A stretch of 64,000 nt of DNA, taken from assembly GCA_964390065.1 (NCBI GenBank), contig CAYMGX010000003.1, positions 26,905 to 90,904 of the forward strand, written 5' to 3'. Position 1 is the first letter of the stretch. Every line of letters begins with the position of its first letter. The position numbers and the translations under genes were made by a program. This DNA comes from JAAZBG01 sp964390065. Its GTDB lineage: Bacteria; Fibrobacterota; Chitinivibrionia; Chitinivibrionales; Chitinispirillaceae. The notes under the pieces are model-generated. The model saw only the letters and a program-made list of their open reading frames with translations. It did no database searches and had not been told where the DNA came from. Shown piece after piece: positions 36,854 to 46,380 of this stretch.

Positions 36854-37065
36854 GAACTATGTTTGCAATATTTCACTCAACCCGGGGGGTAGTGCGGGCC
36901 AACCGTGCCTGCACCAAAAAGTCCATTCCGTGTAAAGTGATTCCTGTGCCCCGGGAATATTCATCAGAATGCGGTATGGCACTGGAATTTGATGAAACAG
37001 TTGAGCATGAGATTAAAAAAGTTCTTGATGAAGAGATGCTGGTTGCGGAGTTTTATAAAAAATAA
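36850..37065 (+). CDS. DUF3343 putative Se/S carrier-like protein
   Basis: The 71 residues follow the DUF3343 pattern: an N-terminal FAIFHSTRGVVRANRA, then IPCKVIPVPREYSSECGMALEF. The two conserved Cys (PCKVI and ECGMA) suit a persulfide or perselenide carrier. Coupling to a cysteine desulfurase supports a role as acceptor of mobilised S or Se (inference). Confidence 0.87.
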   Translation: MRTMFAIFHSTRGVVRANRACTKKSIPCKVIPVPREYSSECGMALEFDETVEHEIKKVLDEEMLVAEFYKK

Positions 37066-37121
37066 CCAACAGCACAGTACAGGAAAAAGAGAGATGTTTT
37101 TGTTGTGTAATCAGAGGTATC

Positions 37122-37150
37122 AACCGGGGTCGCTGATACAACCCCGGTTT
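37122..37150. terminator. terminator hairpin between DUF3343 and yhbY genes
   Basis: AACCGGGGT pairs with ACCCCGGTT over a 10-base loop, between convergent genes. The T-tract is short, so efficiency is uncertain. Confidence 0.6.
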
Positions 37151-37179
37151 AAAATCCGGTATAATTTACGCTGTACATA

Positions 37180-37473
37180 TTATGGTAGTACGATTTTTGA
37201 CTTTTCCTTACTCTTTTTATAGAGAAGTATTTTTCTGCCGATTGTCTGCACAGTCTCTGCGTTCAGTGATTGAAGAATCATTTCTGAAACATCATTTTTT
37301 GTAATATCAGCATTCTCAAGTATGTTAACTTTGATTAATTCGTGATCCTCAAGTGCTTTTGAAATACTTGCAAGCTGGCGCTCACTGAGACCTTCTTTGC
37401 CGATCTGTTGTATCGGGTTCAAAGCGTGGCCAAGGCCTTTAAGGTATTGCCGTTGTTTTGGTGTAAGACTCAT
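37180..37473 (-). CDS. yhbY: YhbY/CRM-domain RNA-binding protein
   Basis: LTPKQRQYLKGLGHALNPIQQIGKEGLSE and the LIKVNILENAD segment are typical of YhbY, a small protein binding pre-50S ribosomal particles. The GxxG-like QIGKEG loop is present. ATG 37473 is chosen because GGAG lies six bases upstream; ATG 37485 would add four residues. Confidence 0.92.
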   Translation of the reverse strand: MSLTPKQRQYLKGLGHALNPIQQIGKEGLSERQLASISKALEDHELIKVNILENADITKNDVSEMILQSLNAETVQTIGRKILLYKKSKEKSKIVLP

Positions 37474-37653
37474 TCTGCTCTCCATATCAGAGGAAAAATA
37501 CCTGTTGCATAAATAATTACTAATGCGTAATTTAGATGTAACCTGATTTGAAAGGCCTGTTTACTGCAACAGTTTAAACATGTTGTCAGAAAATATATTG
37601 TGCCCGGAATAGCTGATAAAAGTATCATCGTGGATAGGGGATTCATTTTCACC

Positions 37654-38556
37654 ATGAGTGGAAAAGCAACAGGGACTGAGTGGGTTGAAAAAGCCAAGGG
37701 AAATAGTGCCGGTACCCGTTTTTTTATCTGGATTATCAGTAAGCTCGGTATTTTACCGGCATACGTTGTTTTGCTCTTTGCAGCTGCACAGTATACCTTG
37801 TTTGACAAAAAGACCAGTCGTGTTCTGAAAGAGTTTCGACTACGGGCAAAATTGCCATGTTCAATTACACATATCTACAGACATTTTTACAATTTCGGAA
37901 TGTGTCTTGTTGACAGATATGCATTTTTACTTACGCATAAACAGTTTTTCAGGTTTACCACACACAATGAAGATCTCATTGAACGGGAGTTACATGCCGG
38001 TAAAGGAGTAATACTTCTCGGTGCACATTTGGGTAATTGGGAACTTGCCGGAAATTTACTTCAGGGAAGACTGAATGCAAACGTTAATTTTTTAATGTAT
38101 GATGCTGAAAGTAAAGCTGTAAAGGATGCAATTACAAAAGCCACCGCAAATCGTCAGGTTAAAATAATATTTGTTGGAAAAGATAGTATCGATACATCAA
38201 TAGCCCTGATCAATGCGCTCAAGCGGGGAGAAATTGTCTGTCTTCATGGGGACAGAGTTCTTGGTGAACAGCGTTCTGTCAAGGTACAGTTTATGGGACA
38301 TGATGTCAGCTTCCCAGCGGGGCCATTTATTCTTGCTGCAGTTTCAGGTGCACCGGTTATACCGATTTTTGCAGTTAAAACAGGTTTGCTAACGTATGCT
38401 TTCAGTGCGCATGAACCTGTCCGTTTTGGTAACATTTCACGGCAGGAGCGGCAGGGAGTTATTGACAGTTCGGTTAGAACGTATGCCAGACTGGTCGAAA
38501 CACTGGTGCGGAAATATCCACTGCAATGGTTTAATTATTATCATTTCTGGGGATAG
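37654..38556 (+). CDS. lipid A biosynthesis acyltransferase (LpxL/HtrB family)
   Basis: Membrane-proximal N-terminus, then the catalytic HLGNWE motif (HX4E) in GAHLGNWELAG and the FMGHDVSFPAGPFILA segment of the LpxL/LpxM family, which adds secondary acyl chains to lipid A. About 300 residues. The ATG at 37654 fits the family start; a GTG at 37600 would give a longer N-terminus. LPS genes elsewhere in the window (kdsA, lptFG) agree with this. Chain specificity cannot be told. Confidence 0.88.
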   Translation: MSGKATGTEWVEKAKGNSAGTRFFIWIISKLGILPAYVVLLFAAAQYTLFDKKTSRVLKEFRLRAKLPCSITHIYRHFYNFGMCLVDRYAFLLTHKQFFRFTTHNEDLIERELHAGKGVILLGAHLGNWELAGNLLQGRLNANVNFLMYDAESKAVKDAITKATANRQVKIIFVGKDSIDTSIALINALKRGEIVCLHGDRVLGEQRSVKVQFMGHDVSFPAGPFILAAVSGAPVIPIFAVKTGLLTYAFSAHEPVRFGNISRQERQGVIDSSVRTYARLVETLVRKYPLQWFNYYHFWG

Positions 38557-38766
38557 CATGAGTCGGGTGGCAGTAAAAACCTTATCGCGCATAGTTAAAA
38601 CAGTATGCCTGCTGTTTAATTTGTCAATCATCATAGTGCCGCCCATGCTTAGTTATCTGTTGCAGGTATGTCAAGTATCTGTAATCATCCTGTGATAGGT
38701 TCAGATGCAAAATATAAAAAATAATTGCGGAATATGCACTATGCTGTTATATTGTAAGTAGTACAC

Positions 38767-38786
38767 CAGGCTTTCACAAGAGCCTG
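38767..38786. repeat. short hairpin between acyltransferase and TPR genes
   Basis: CAGGCT and AGCCTG pair across eight bases. No T-tract follows. Listed because the 285-base gap otherwise holds nothing recognisable. Confidence 0.3.
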
Positions 38787-38841
38787 AATCCGGTTTTGTT
38801 GGAAAATTCAAAATAACACTTATTATAAGGCCTTGAAGAAT

Positions 38842-39852
38842 ATGGGGATAAGGAATAATATCCTTACAGCTGTTTTGGTTATTGTTGCAATTACTGAATC
38901 GTTCTCTGTTGGCATTAACGTTGAATCGATCCAGAAGGATCTTGTTGCTCAGAGGTACGCATCTGCAAAAGAAAGTCTTCAGAGTTTACTTCGTCAGAAT
39001 CCTGATGATCTCAATGCTCTTTATCTTGAACTTGCGATCAATCAGACTGAAATTCTTGATTATGAGTCGTATTCCCTTGATGGAAAAAAGTTTATCGCAA
39101 AAGCAGACAGCCTTAAGAAAATTATTGAAGCTAAATTGCCATCACTTCGGGGACGGGATTCTGTGATGTGTCTGTTTTACCTCGCAAATGTGTATGGTGG
39201 AATCAGTGTGATGCATGCTAAGGTCGGGGAGTGGATTGAGGGAACCCAAAATGGTTTGGCCTCAGTTGCGCTTCTAAAAAAGGTTAAAAAGGTACAACCG
39301 GATTTTTTAGCCGCAAATCTTGGAGTTGGTCTCTACAACTACTACTTTGGTAATTCAATGAGCTGGATCCCTTTTTCAGGAAATAAGGTAGAGAAAGGGC
39401 TTAATGACATAGAAATTGCAACCAGATCTGAATTCCCGTTTAATTATGCAGCCAAGAACTCGCTCTGCTGGATCCTTATTGAAAGAGAGGAGTTCAAACG
39501 TGCAGATTCAGTTGCTGAGAGTGTACTTGAAGACTACCCTGAAAACACTATTTTTCTCAGAATCCGTTCGATGATTGATTTGTATACCGGTGCGTATCCA
39601 AAAGCTATTTCACATGCCAATCAATTACTTGCACTTTCAAAGGATCGTACGCCGGTAAACTGGTCTGATATGGTTGCGGCATACTATATTTTAGTAGAGA
39701 GTTATCAGAAAAGTGGATTAAATAATGAAACAGTTATTGCTGCCGATACGATTCTAAATGAAAATATACCAGTGACTTTTTTGACAATGCCTCAGATCAA
39801 GAAAAATTTAAAACGGATCCGTGATATTAAAGAGAAATTGTGTGAAAAGTAA
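38842..39852 (+). CDS. exported TPR-like protein
   Basis: A signal peptide (about 1-24) is followed by helical repeats with TPR-like spacing, starting with VAQRYASAKESLQSLLRQNPDD and ending with RADSVAESVLEDYPENTIFLRI. No enzyme motif is present. ATG 38842 is preferred over TTG 38833. It overlaps the Wzi-like gene by 11 bases, which suggests joint work in the envelope. Confidence 0.72.
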   Translation: MGIRNNILTAVLVIVAITESFSVGINVESIQKDLVAQRYASAKESLQSLLRQNPDDLNALYLELAINQTEILDYESYSLDGKKFIAKADSLKKIIEAKLPSLRGRDSVMCLFYLANVYGGISVMHAKVGEWIEGTQNGLASVALLKKVKKVQPDFLAANLGVGLYNYYFGNSMSWIPFSGNKVEKGLNDIEIATRSEFPFNYAAKNSLCWILIEREEFKRADSVAESVLEDYPENTIFLRIRSMIDLYTGAYPKAISHANQLLALSKDRTPVNWSDMVAAYYILVESYQKSGLNNETVIAADTILNENIPVTFLTMPQIKKNLKRIRDIKEKLCEK

Positions 39853-41470
39853 CATATCAGTTTGCCTGTTCTGGATTATTGCCATTATTACATACAGTAC
39901 TGCGGAATATACCCCCAATGTTCGTATTAATAATGAATTGTATCAATTAATGCACCGGCTTCATGCTGTTCATTCAATTGCCTTACCGGATGATATTGCT
40001 TCATCGCCCCTGAATTATGCTGGTCTGGAACGTTTTTTTCAAGATGCCGATTCACTTGTAAATACAGGAAAGTTGACATCACACGAAAAACAACTTCTTT
40101 ATGTATATCAGGAAAAATACTCTTTTAAGCGAAACCGTATCAGGTGGGCAAGCGCTTCAGGTGATATTCATATTAAGGCTGATCTTGACCTGAGTGCAGA
40201 TATCCGACTGAAAAATGATACTTCAGGCATGTACCTTAAAGGAACAATCGGTCCTTCACTAAAGGGAAATGTTGGAAAACTTTCCTTCTATTCCGGTATT
40301 GATGTCTGGACGGAGTATTTTGCCGATTCAGTATTTGCACGCAGTACCTACGAGCCCTATAATGGAGTGCCCTATAATGTTTACGGACGCGAAACGGATT
40401 CAACCAATATTCGATCAGCCGATCTGCCTTATGGTGGAATACGCTATGATGCCGGCAGGATTAAAATTGAAACTGGAATTGACAAAATAAAATTTGGTCC
40501 ATCAGTTGATTACCCGTTAACGCTCAATGGTTTAACACCACCTGTTACGTTTGCCCGGGCGATTCTTGATATGGAAATTGTGCACTATTCTCATATTGCA
40601 GGATTACTCAAGAGCCAGAAAAACAAAAAAAAATACATTTACGCGCATCGTCTTGAATTTAGTCTCTTCAAGAACAATTTGCAGGCAGGTATCAATGAAG
40701 TGATTATTACAGGAGATGCAACAAATCAGGATCTTGGGGTGCGTAACAAGGTAAACCCTGCGGATAGCGGTGAGCGTGGATGGGAATGGGCGTATCTTAT
40801 TCCATTCGTGCCATTCAAGTTTGTCGAGCATTACACAGGAGATCGGGATAACGCGGCTGTTTCTTTCGACTTTACATTGTGGTATCCTGATAAATGCAGG
40901 TGGTATCTTGAATTTTTACTCGACGATATGTTGAATCCGCTGGAAATCTTTAGTGATGACTGGGGAAATAAGTGGGCTTTGACTGCCGGTGGCCAGTATT
41001 TCACTGAAGTACTCTCAAGGGATCTTAATCTGTCAATTGAGTATTCTCATGTGGAACCATGGGTGTATACACATTTTTATGGCGGGTCACATAGCTATAC
41101 TCACTACGGACAGCCGCTTGGAAATCCCCTTGGGCCCAATTCTCAGGCGGTATCACTATCTGCAGAATATGCACTCTCCAAAGCGAATACTATTAAAATA
41201 AGCTATTTGAACAGTGCTAAAAACAGTCGGGTGCGCGGTGGTACAATAACTGATGTCTTTCAGGATCGTTCAGAAATTGATAGTACGCAATTTCATGACA
41301 GTACAAAGAAAAGGTTCCTTGGTAACGGAACCATCTTTACCTCTGTGCCATCAGTGGAGTGGATGTTCTATCCTGTAAAAATATTCTGTGTGTCAGTACG
41401 GTATGCGCCGGAGTTTACACGTGGTGATGTAACACAAAGACTCTTTATTTCCGGTGAAATTATGTTTTAA
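39842..41470 (+). CDS. Wzi-like outer-membrane beta-barrel (capsule assembly family)
   Basis: A signal peptide precedes about 520 residues rich in alternating beta strands, ending in Phe as outer-membrane barrels do. The segment EYSHVEPWVYTHFYGG, followed by SYTHYGQPLGNPLGPNSQ, is typical of the capsule-assembly Wzi family, which anchors capsular polysaccharide. The GTG at 39842 overlaps the upstream gene by 11 bases. No capsule synthesis genes are nearby, so the ligand is unknown. Confidence 0.8.
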   Translation: MKSNISVCLFWIIAIITYSTAEYTPNVRINNELYQLMHRLHAVHSIALPDDIASSPLNYAGLERFFQDADSLVNTGKLTSHEKQLLYVYQEKYSFKRNRIRWASASGDIHIKADLDLSADIRLKNDTSGMYLKGTIGPSLKGNVGKLSFYSGIDVWTEYFADSVFARSTYEPYNGVPYNVYGRETDSTNIRSADLPYGGIRYDAGRIKIETGIDKIKFGPSVDYPLTLNGLTPPVTFARAILDMEIVHYSHIAGLLKSQKNKKKYIYAHRLEFSLFKNNLQAGINEVIITGDATNQDLGVRNKVNPADSGERGWEWAYLIPFVPFKFVEHYTGDRDNAAVSFDFTLWYPDKCRWYLEFLLDDMLNPLEIFSDDWGNKWALTAGGQYFTEVLSRDLNLSIEYSHVEPWVYTHFYGGSHSYTHYGQPLGNPLGPNSQAVSLSAEYALSKANTIKISYLNSAKNSRVRGGTITDVFQDRSEIDSTQFHDSTKKRFLGNGTIFTSVPSVEWMFYPVKIFCVSVRYAPEFTRGDVTQRLFISGEIMF

Positions 41471-41892
41471 AAGACAACGCCATTGGATGCCTCAACAACT
41501 GCCTTGTTTTTAGGATTTCCAATGTTGTCCATTACCCATTTGTATTCCTTGTAACCGCCTGTCAAGCCGCTGAGCACACAGATCTTATCCTGAGCTGCGC
41601 TGAAATCATCCTGATAGCGTAACCGTTTCTGTGGATCATCAGTTTTAAAAGAATCGCCATACATTATTGCCAGCGAGTCAAGAAGTGTGTTACAGGCAAA
41701 CCAGCTCTTCATTTGCGTTGCAGTGATAAGAGAATCGGAAGGAGGAATAAATTCAACCTTTTTAATTACAGGCTTTGGTGGCGTTGCTGGTGTTACAGAA
41801 GCGTTCTGAACAACTGGTTTTTTCTTTGTTTCGCAGCCTAAAGAGCCAATAAGAATGCTTCCTGCAACTACGGTAATAATAAAACGTATCAC
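41467..41892 (-). CDS. small lipoprotein, unknown function
   Basis: The lipobox SLGC (Cys20) is followed by a Lys/Pro/Val-rich linker and a helical C-terminal domain (MKSWFACNTLLDSLAIMYG; YQDDFSAAQDKICVLSGL). It overlaps the end of the Wzi-like gene by four bases, tail to tail. No family recognised. Confidence 0.68.
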   Translation of the reverse strand: MIRFIITVVAGSILIGSLGCETKKKPVVQNASVTPATPPKPVIKKVEFIPPSDSLITATQMKSWFACNTLLDSLAIMYGDSFKTDDPQKRLRYQDDFSAAQDKICVLSGLTGGYKEYKWVMDNIGNPKNKAVVEASNGVVF

Positions 41893-41955
41893 TGATGAAT
41901 CTCCTTTAGAGGATTATAACCAAATCTTAAAAGTCTTATTTAATTAATATTATAT

Positions 41956-41981
41956 GTTATATTATACTAATGTAATATAAC
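41956..41981. repeat. AT-rich inverted repeat
   Basis: GTTATATTA and TAATATAAC form a perfect 9-bp dyad with an 8-base spacer, about 60 bases upstream of the minus-strand lipoprotein gene. Promoter or operator role is possible. Confidence 0.35.
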
Positions 41982-42060
41982 GGTGTGTCTATAAAAAAAC
42001 TGGATCAGTATCATTTTTTTACTGTTTTTTTTCTACAAATGTACATATTTTCAATAAGAT

Positions 42061-42143
42061 ATCCCGAAATGGGTCTAAGGGTTACCTGTGTCCGGGTTGC
42101 CAGGTAGTTCTCCGGTATATGTCGGGATTTATTCAATAACCCT
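42061..42143 (+). promoter_or_regulatory. structured, pseudoknot-capable leader of rsmA
   Basis: An outer stem ATCCCGA/TCGGGAT (42061-42067 with 42122-42128) encloses TACCTG/CAGGTA (42083-42088 with 42101-42106). AGGGTTA (42078-42084) can pair perfectly with TAACCCT (42137-42143), which lies outside the outer stem, giving a pseudoknot or alternative fold that ends eight bases before the AAGGA site of rsmA. No known riboswitch class was recognised. Confidence 0.45.
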
Positions 42144-42158
42144 GAACTTAAGGAATCA

Positions 42159-42974
42159 ATGAGACCAAAGAAGCATCTTGGGCAGCATTTTTTAACAGCT
42201 CCATCATATTCAAAACGTATTGTTGAGGCTGTAAAAGCAGAATTAACCGATCATGTTCTTGAGATCGGACCGGGGCAGGGAGCTCTGAGTATTTTTTTAA
42301 AGGAACGTTTTCCATCATTGCATCTTGTAGAGGTTGACCCTGAGGCAATAGAAAAACTGAAAGAGAAACTTGGCAGCGGCGATTTTACCATTCATCACAG
42401 TGACGTAATGAAATTTGATTTCAGTATTGCCGGGTTTCCACTTCATGCAGTAGGCAACCTTCCATATTCAATTGGTGCGCATATTATTAAAAAAACTTTA
42501 CTGTATGGTAATGAAATCAAGTCCTGCACATTTATGGTCCAGCGGGAGGTTGCAGAACGTATTGCAGCAAAGCCACACACAAAGCAAAATGGTTTTTTAA
42601 CAATATTTTGCGGCTTCTTTGGTGATCCCAGAATCCTTTTCCATGTACCTCCGGGAGCTTTTTTTCCCCGGCCAAACGTAGACTCATCGGTGTTTCAGAT
42701 TGTTGTACACCGGGACCTGACCGCAAAGCTTGACAGGGACAAATGGGAGGACTATTTTGCATTTGTCAGCAGAGGTTTTTCAATGCGGCGGAAGATGCTT
42801 GTCAATGTATTGGGAGATACTGCTGAAACACGTATGAATCTTGGTCGTTGTCTTGACAAGATAGGGGTAATGGCTGCTTCACGCCCGGAGGATCTGGGAC
42901 CGGATGAGTGGCTTATGCTTTACAAAGAATATTCAGGAATAAGAGATCTGGCGCAGCAGGCTGCTGCCCGGTGA
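42159..42974 (+). CDS. rsmA: 16S rRNA (A1518/A1519) dimethyltransferase
   Basis: KKHLGQHFLTA at the N-terminus, the SAM-binding LEIGPGQGALS, and the catalytic NLPYSIG motif identify RsmA/KsgA, which dimethylates two adjacent adenosines in helix 45. 271 residues. The C-terminal domain has FFPRPNVDSSVF. The ATG has AAGGA at short spacing. Confidence 0.96.
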   Translation: MRPKKHLGQHFLTAPSYSKRIVEAVKAELTDHVLEIGPGQGALSIFLKERFPSLHLVEVDPEAIEKLKEKLGSGDFTIHHSDVMKFDFSIAGFPLHAVGNLPYSIGAHIIKKTLLYGNEIKSCTFMVQREVAERIAAKPHTKQNGFLTIFCGFFGDPRILFHVPPGAFFPRPNVDSSVFQIVVHRDLTAKLDRDKWEDYFAFVSRGFSMRRKMLVNVLGDTAETRMNLGRCLDKIGVMAASRPEDLGPDEWLMLYKEYSGIRDLAQQAAAR

Positions 42975-43039
42975 TGTCAGATGTCAATTCCGGGGAACTC
43001 TGAACAGAATTCGTTTATACTATAGTAACAGGGTGCAGC

Positions 43040-45121
43040 TTGAAACTAAAAAGTCAAACGGACAATGGATTTAGTATCATAACTGATAGGCCGATTGTTT
43101 GTTTTTTCTCCCGATATACCGGATTAATAGTAGTATTTGAGCTGCTTCTCATTTTCTGCACCAGTCTTTTTGCACAAAGTAATCTGTGGCCGGAATATTT
43201 ATCGCTGCCTGATACTACTGATGTAGCAACTGCTACAACTGAGCCGTTCCATATTAAAAGTATATTTTTAACAAATGATATATTAAAAAGTAATAATTCC
43301 ATTACCTATGTACGTGATAGTAATGATTATCTGTTTGAACAACACCTTGATTATAATGTAACAAACTATCTCAATGGTGTTCAGAATCATTATGCCGGTT
43401 TGTCAGGTGTTTACAAAAGAAATAATATTTTTAAGACTACAGCTGCACTGGGAATTGATTGGACACCGGAAATGTATTATTATAAGTCAGAAAATACGGG
43501 CGATCTGCAGGGGCAATTTGACATTGGTCCTGTTTTTAACTATTCGGTTTGGAAGATTCCGGTCTCAATTCGCGCCGGTGGAAGTGCTTTTGGGTGGAAT
43601 GATAAATTAGATCGTACTTCGGGACTATTAAAACGTGATAATTATGATGCTTTACCGGGATATTATGGAGAGGTAACAATAGGTGATTCTGTCAAGCGAT
43701 GGTTTAATCTGCCGCTAATTTTTAATGTTGATGTGCTGGGTAAAGAGATCGGCGGCAAAGGACTTGGCGTAGTAACAAGTTCACTGAAAGCTGCATTTAG
43801 TCTGCAATCAGGTGATTCAATCTTTTTTCATGCGGGTGATTCTTTATCAAATGGTAAAAAACTCTATGATGCCGGATCAAGCACGTTATATAGTACTACA
43901 CCATGGAAAATTGAACATAAATTGGCGTTAAGTGGTGCATTGAGGGGTAAGGAACGCTTTAATATCAGACCGGCGGTTTTGTATGATTTCTCGCTTAAAG
44001 ATATCAGTTATCCAGTATTGTCCTCATTGCTTGATGATGTACGGGTTACTGAAAACGGATTTGGATTTCAGGCGGTTACAGGGGATGGGCATCGACTGAC
44101 GTACAGCGGGGGAATTTCATTTCGATGGAACACAACTGACAGAATTTATAAGGAAACTGATTCGCAGATTAGTTCTGACGAATCAAAGCGTAAACAATCG
44201 GTCAATCTTGGTGATTGTGAGGAGTATATAGCCTCAACTGATCATGATGTGTCACTTCATCTTCCACACGGTATAACCCTGAATTATCAGTTGCATTGTT
44301 ATCGGAATTCTCAATCCTATCCTTATAAATATGATACACTTGTAAATCAGGAGGAAAATGATCAGATTCGTAATCTGAATCATGCCGGTATACTTTATAC
44401 CCGCGATTCTGTTGCTTCACTTGAAGTATATGGCGAATTAGCGAAAAAATATTCGTATTATTACAGGAAAACTGCAAGCGGTAAGAGTATGACATCCGAT
44501 TATTACAAAGTGGGAATAAATACTGATTGCAATATAAAAACTGTTCGAGTAACAGAAGCATTCTTTGCAACTGCAGAGAAAAGTGATTATAAGTTCAAGT
44601 CTGTTCATAAAGGGGAAAATTTTTCTCCGCCGCCATATAATCGCAGGTTGTCTTCCGCGTTGTCAATCGTATGGACACTCAATGACATGTGGTCGATTAC
44701 CGGTAAATGGAATGAGACATATTCTGATGATGGCAAGTGGTATGGTGAAGAGTATTTTGACAGACTTCACCAATCAGATTCAATTTACAACCTGTATCAT
44801 GGAACATACGGTATCGAGACTAAATCGATGGATTATTCGTTACAGATGATCGTTTCCTGGACATTTAATCAGCTTTTGGTTAATGCCGGGTTTCTTTTCA
44901 GGGATAATTCTATGGAGGAGTACGATCTAATGGAATCGCGCTTTAAACAGAGAAATACAGGGGAAGGACATGTTGCTGAACCATCCCTTGAAGCCGGGTA
45001 TCAATTCAGTAAGGGATATATGAAGATGAAAGTAAGTAGAAAGTTCACTTCAGAAAAATCCGAAAAAAACAAATTTTCAAAAAACTGGAACCTTGGGCTT
45101 GGGGTTGAAACAGCATTTTGA
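43040..45121 (+). CDS. putative outer-membrane protein, unknown family
   Basis: A long N-terminal stretch contains a hydrophobic signal segment (about 24-45, ending LFAQS). The 650 residues that follow are rich in aromatic, alternating beta-strand patterns and end in a C-terminal Phe (LGVETAF), consistent with a beta-barrel. No enzyme motif is visible. The start is a TTG with AGGGTG upstream; no ATG fits. It is followed by two small lipoprotein genes with short gaps, forming a likely surface unit. Confidence 0.65.
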   Translation: MKLKSQTDNGFSIITDRPIVCFFSRYTGLIVVFELLLIFCTSLFAQSNLWPEYLSLPDTTDVATATTEPFHIKSIFLTNDILKSNNSITYVRDSNDYLFEQHLDYNVTNYLNGVQNHYAGLSGVYKRNNIFKTTAALGIDWTPEMYYYKSENTGDLQGQFDIGPVFNYSVWKIPVSIRAGGSAFGWNDKLDRTSGLLKRDNYDALPGYYGEVTIGDSVKRWFNLPLIFNVDVLGKEIGGKGLGVVTSSLKAAFSLQSGDSIFFHAGDSLSNGKKLYDAGSSTLYSTTPWKIEHKLALSGALRGKERFNIRPAVLYDFSLKDISYPVLSSLLDDVRVTENGFGFQAVTGDGHRLTYSGGISFRWNTTDRIYKETDSQISSDESKRKQSVNLGDCEEYIASTDHDVSLHLPHGITLNYQLHCYRNSQSYPYKYDTLVNQEENDQIRNLNHAGILYTRDSVASLEVYGELAKKYSYYYRKTASGKSMTSDYYKVGINTDCNIKTVRVTEAFFATAEKSDYKFKSVHKGENFSPPPYNRRLSSALSIVWTLNDMWSITGKWNETYSDDGKWYGEEYFDRLHQSDSIYNLYHGTYGIETKSMDYSLQMIVSWTFNQLLVNAGFLFRDNSMEEYDLMESRFKQRNTGEGHVAEPSLEAGYQFSKGYMKMKVSRKFTSEKSEKNKFSKNWNLGLGVETAF

Positions 45122-45159
45122 AAAAAATATGATAATAAATAAATCGTTTCAGGTGAAAA

Positions 45160-45705
45160 ATGCTACTGAATAAAAAGATAATGATGAATTTGCACAATAC
45201 TATGAAGCTGATTAAAGGGAAAATAGCTCTGCTGCTATTGCTGATTCTGTCATGCGGAGTATTTCAGCCGCGGGATACCTTTGAGTTGCCGGTTGTTACG
45301 GTTGTTGTTGATCGTTTTAATTTTGGATCAATATTTGATTCTATTGGAAGACCAATTGTATGGAAAGATTATGAAACATTCTTCGCGGATTCATTCAGTT
45401 TTTCTGATGCACGAACCGGTATCTTTGGAAAAACCAAATTTATTGAGAATCTCCGGCAATTGGAACGCAAGAACGAAAGGTTCAAAATTATCTGGAGCAA
45501 CATTGAAAAACCTACCGAAGGTGAAATGTCACGATTGACAATCAATGAGTTAAAGTATACATTTATTGAGGATACCAGTGCTGTTGAGAAAAAAACAGAG
45601 ACAGGAAAATCAAGAATGGTTATAGTGCGGGATAATTCCTATAAGTTGATTGCATGGGATGATTTTCCGGATATGGCTGCCAAATCTATCTTTACACCGG
45701 AATGA
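45160..45705 (+). CDS. small lipoprotein, unknown function
   Basis: A lipoprotein signal ends in LILSCG. The mature part (FGSIFDSIGRPIVWKDYETFF; SRMVIVRDNSYKLIAWDDF) suggests a small alpha+beta fold, possibly NTF2-like. AGGTG precedes the ATG at 45160; ATG 45202 is an alternative closer to the hydrophobic core. It lies between the putative barrel gene and a similar lipoprotein gene. Confidence 0.65.
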   Translation: MLLNKKIMMNLHNTMKLIKGKIALLLLLILSCGVFQPRDTFELPVVTVVVDRFNFGSIFDSIGRPIVWKDYETFFADSFSFSDARTGIFGKTKFIENLRQLERKNERFKIIWSNIEKPTEGEMSRLTINELKYTFIEDTSAVEKKTETGKSRMVIVRDNSYKLIAWDDFPDMAAKSIFTPE

Positions 45706-45706
45706 T

Positions 45707-46294
45707 ATGCGTTTTTTAATTATCATAAGTTTATTACTAATTCCAGTCACAATGCATTGTGACAATCCGTTCTTTCCGCCCCGTCCTGCTACTGACAGAC
45801 CTCTTGAGATTACGGATGAACTGCCTAATTCGCCTGCAGGTGTCATAAACCAATTATTCAAATCGTATAAATATAGAAATATCAGTCTTTACACCTCGTT
45901 ATTGGCAAGTGATTTTCGTTTCTATGTTGCATCAGGGTTTGCAAGTACAAAATTCCAACCGATTAAAGATACAATGCCCGATACCTTTATGGTTCATGTT
46001 CCCACATCAAATTCTTTCAACTATTGGGGATATGCAGCAGAGGTACACAGTACTAAAAATATGTTTGAAAATACAAGATCTATTGAGATAGATCAGTATC
46101 AAATGAGTGCACCGGTATATCACAACGATTCTCTCTATGCGGAAGTGATGGTGTCGAATCTACTGCTTCACATTACAATTGATATCGGGTTCGAATATAC
46201 AATTGCTAATAAGCCTCAGGTGTTTCTACTCAAACAAACTGACGCAAATGTCTGGGTTATCTGGAAGTGGTATGATCTTGGCACTGAGGGATGA
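45707..46294 (+). CDS. small lipoprotein, possible paralog of the preceding gene
   Basis: The signal ends in the lipobox-like TMHC. The mature region starts with a Pro-rich stretch (DNPFFPPRPATDRP), echoing the FQPRDTFELP of the previous protein, and ends with VWVIWKWYDLG against YKLIAWDDF there. The start is one base after the upstream stop (TGATATG). No family recognised. Confidence 0.65.
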   Translation: MRFLIIISLLLIPVTMHCDNPFFPPRPATDRPLEITDELPNSPAGVINQLFKSYKYRNISLYTSLLASDFRFYVASGFASTKFQPIKDTMPDTFMVHVPTSNSFNYWGYAAEVHSTKNMFENTRSIEIDQYQMSAPVYHNDSLYAEVMVSNLLLHITIDIGFEYTIANKPQVFLLKQTDANVWVIWKWYDLGTEG

Positions 46295-46380
46295 TCAGGG
46301 GCTTGTCGATGTTCCATACCTATATTCCGGCAAACGCTTGATAACCGGTTTCGATTGAGTCGAACACACGATAGCTGTGA

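Noticed and set aside
42061..42143. Known SAM, SAH or preQ1 riboswitch in the rsmA leader
   Set aside because: The characteristic conserved bases of these classes were not recognised, only pairing potential.
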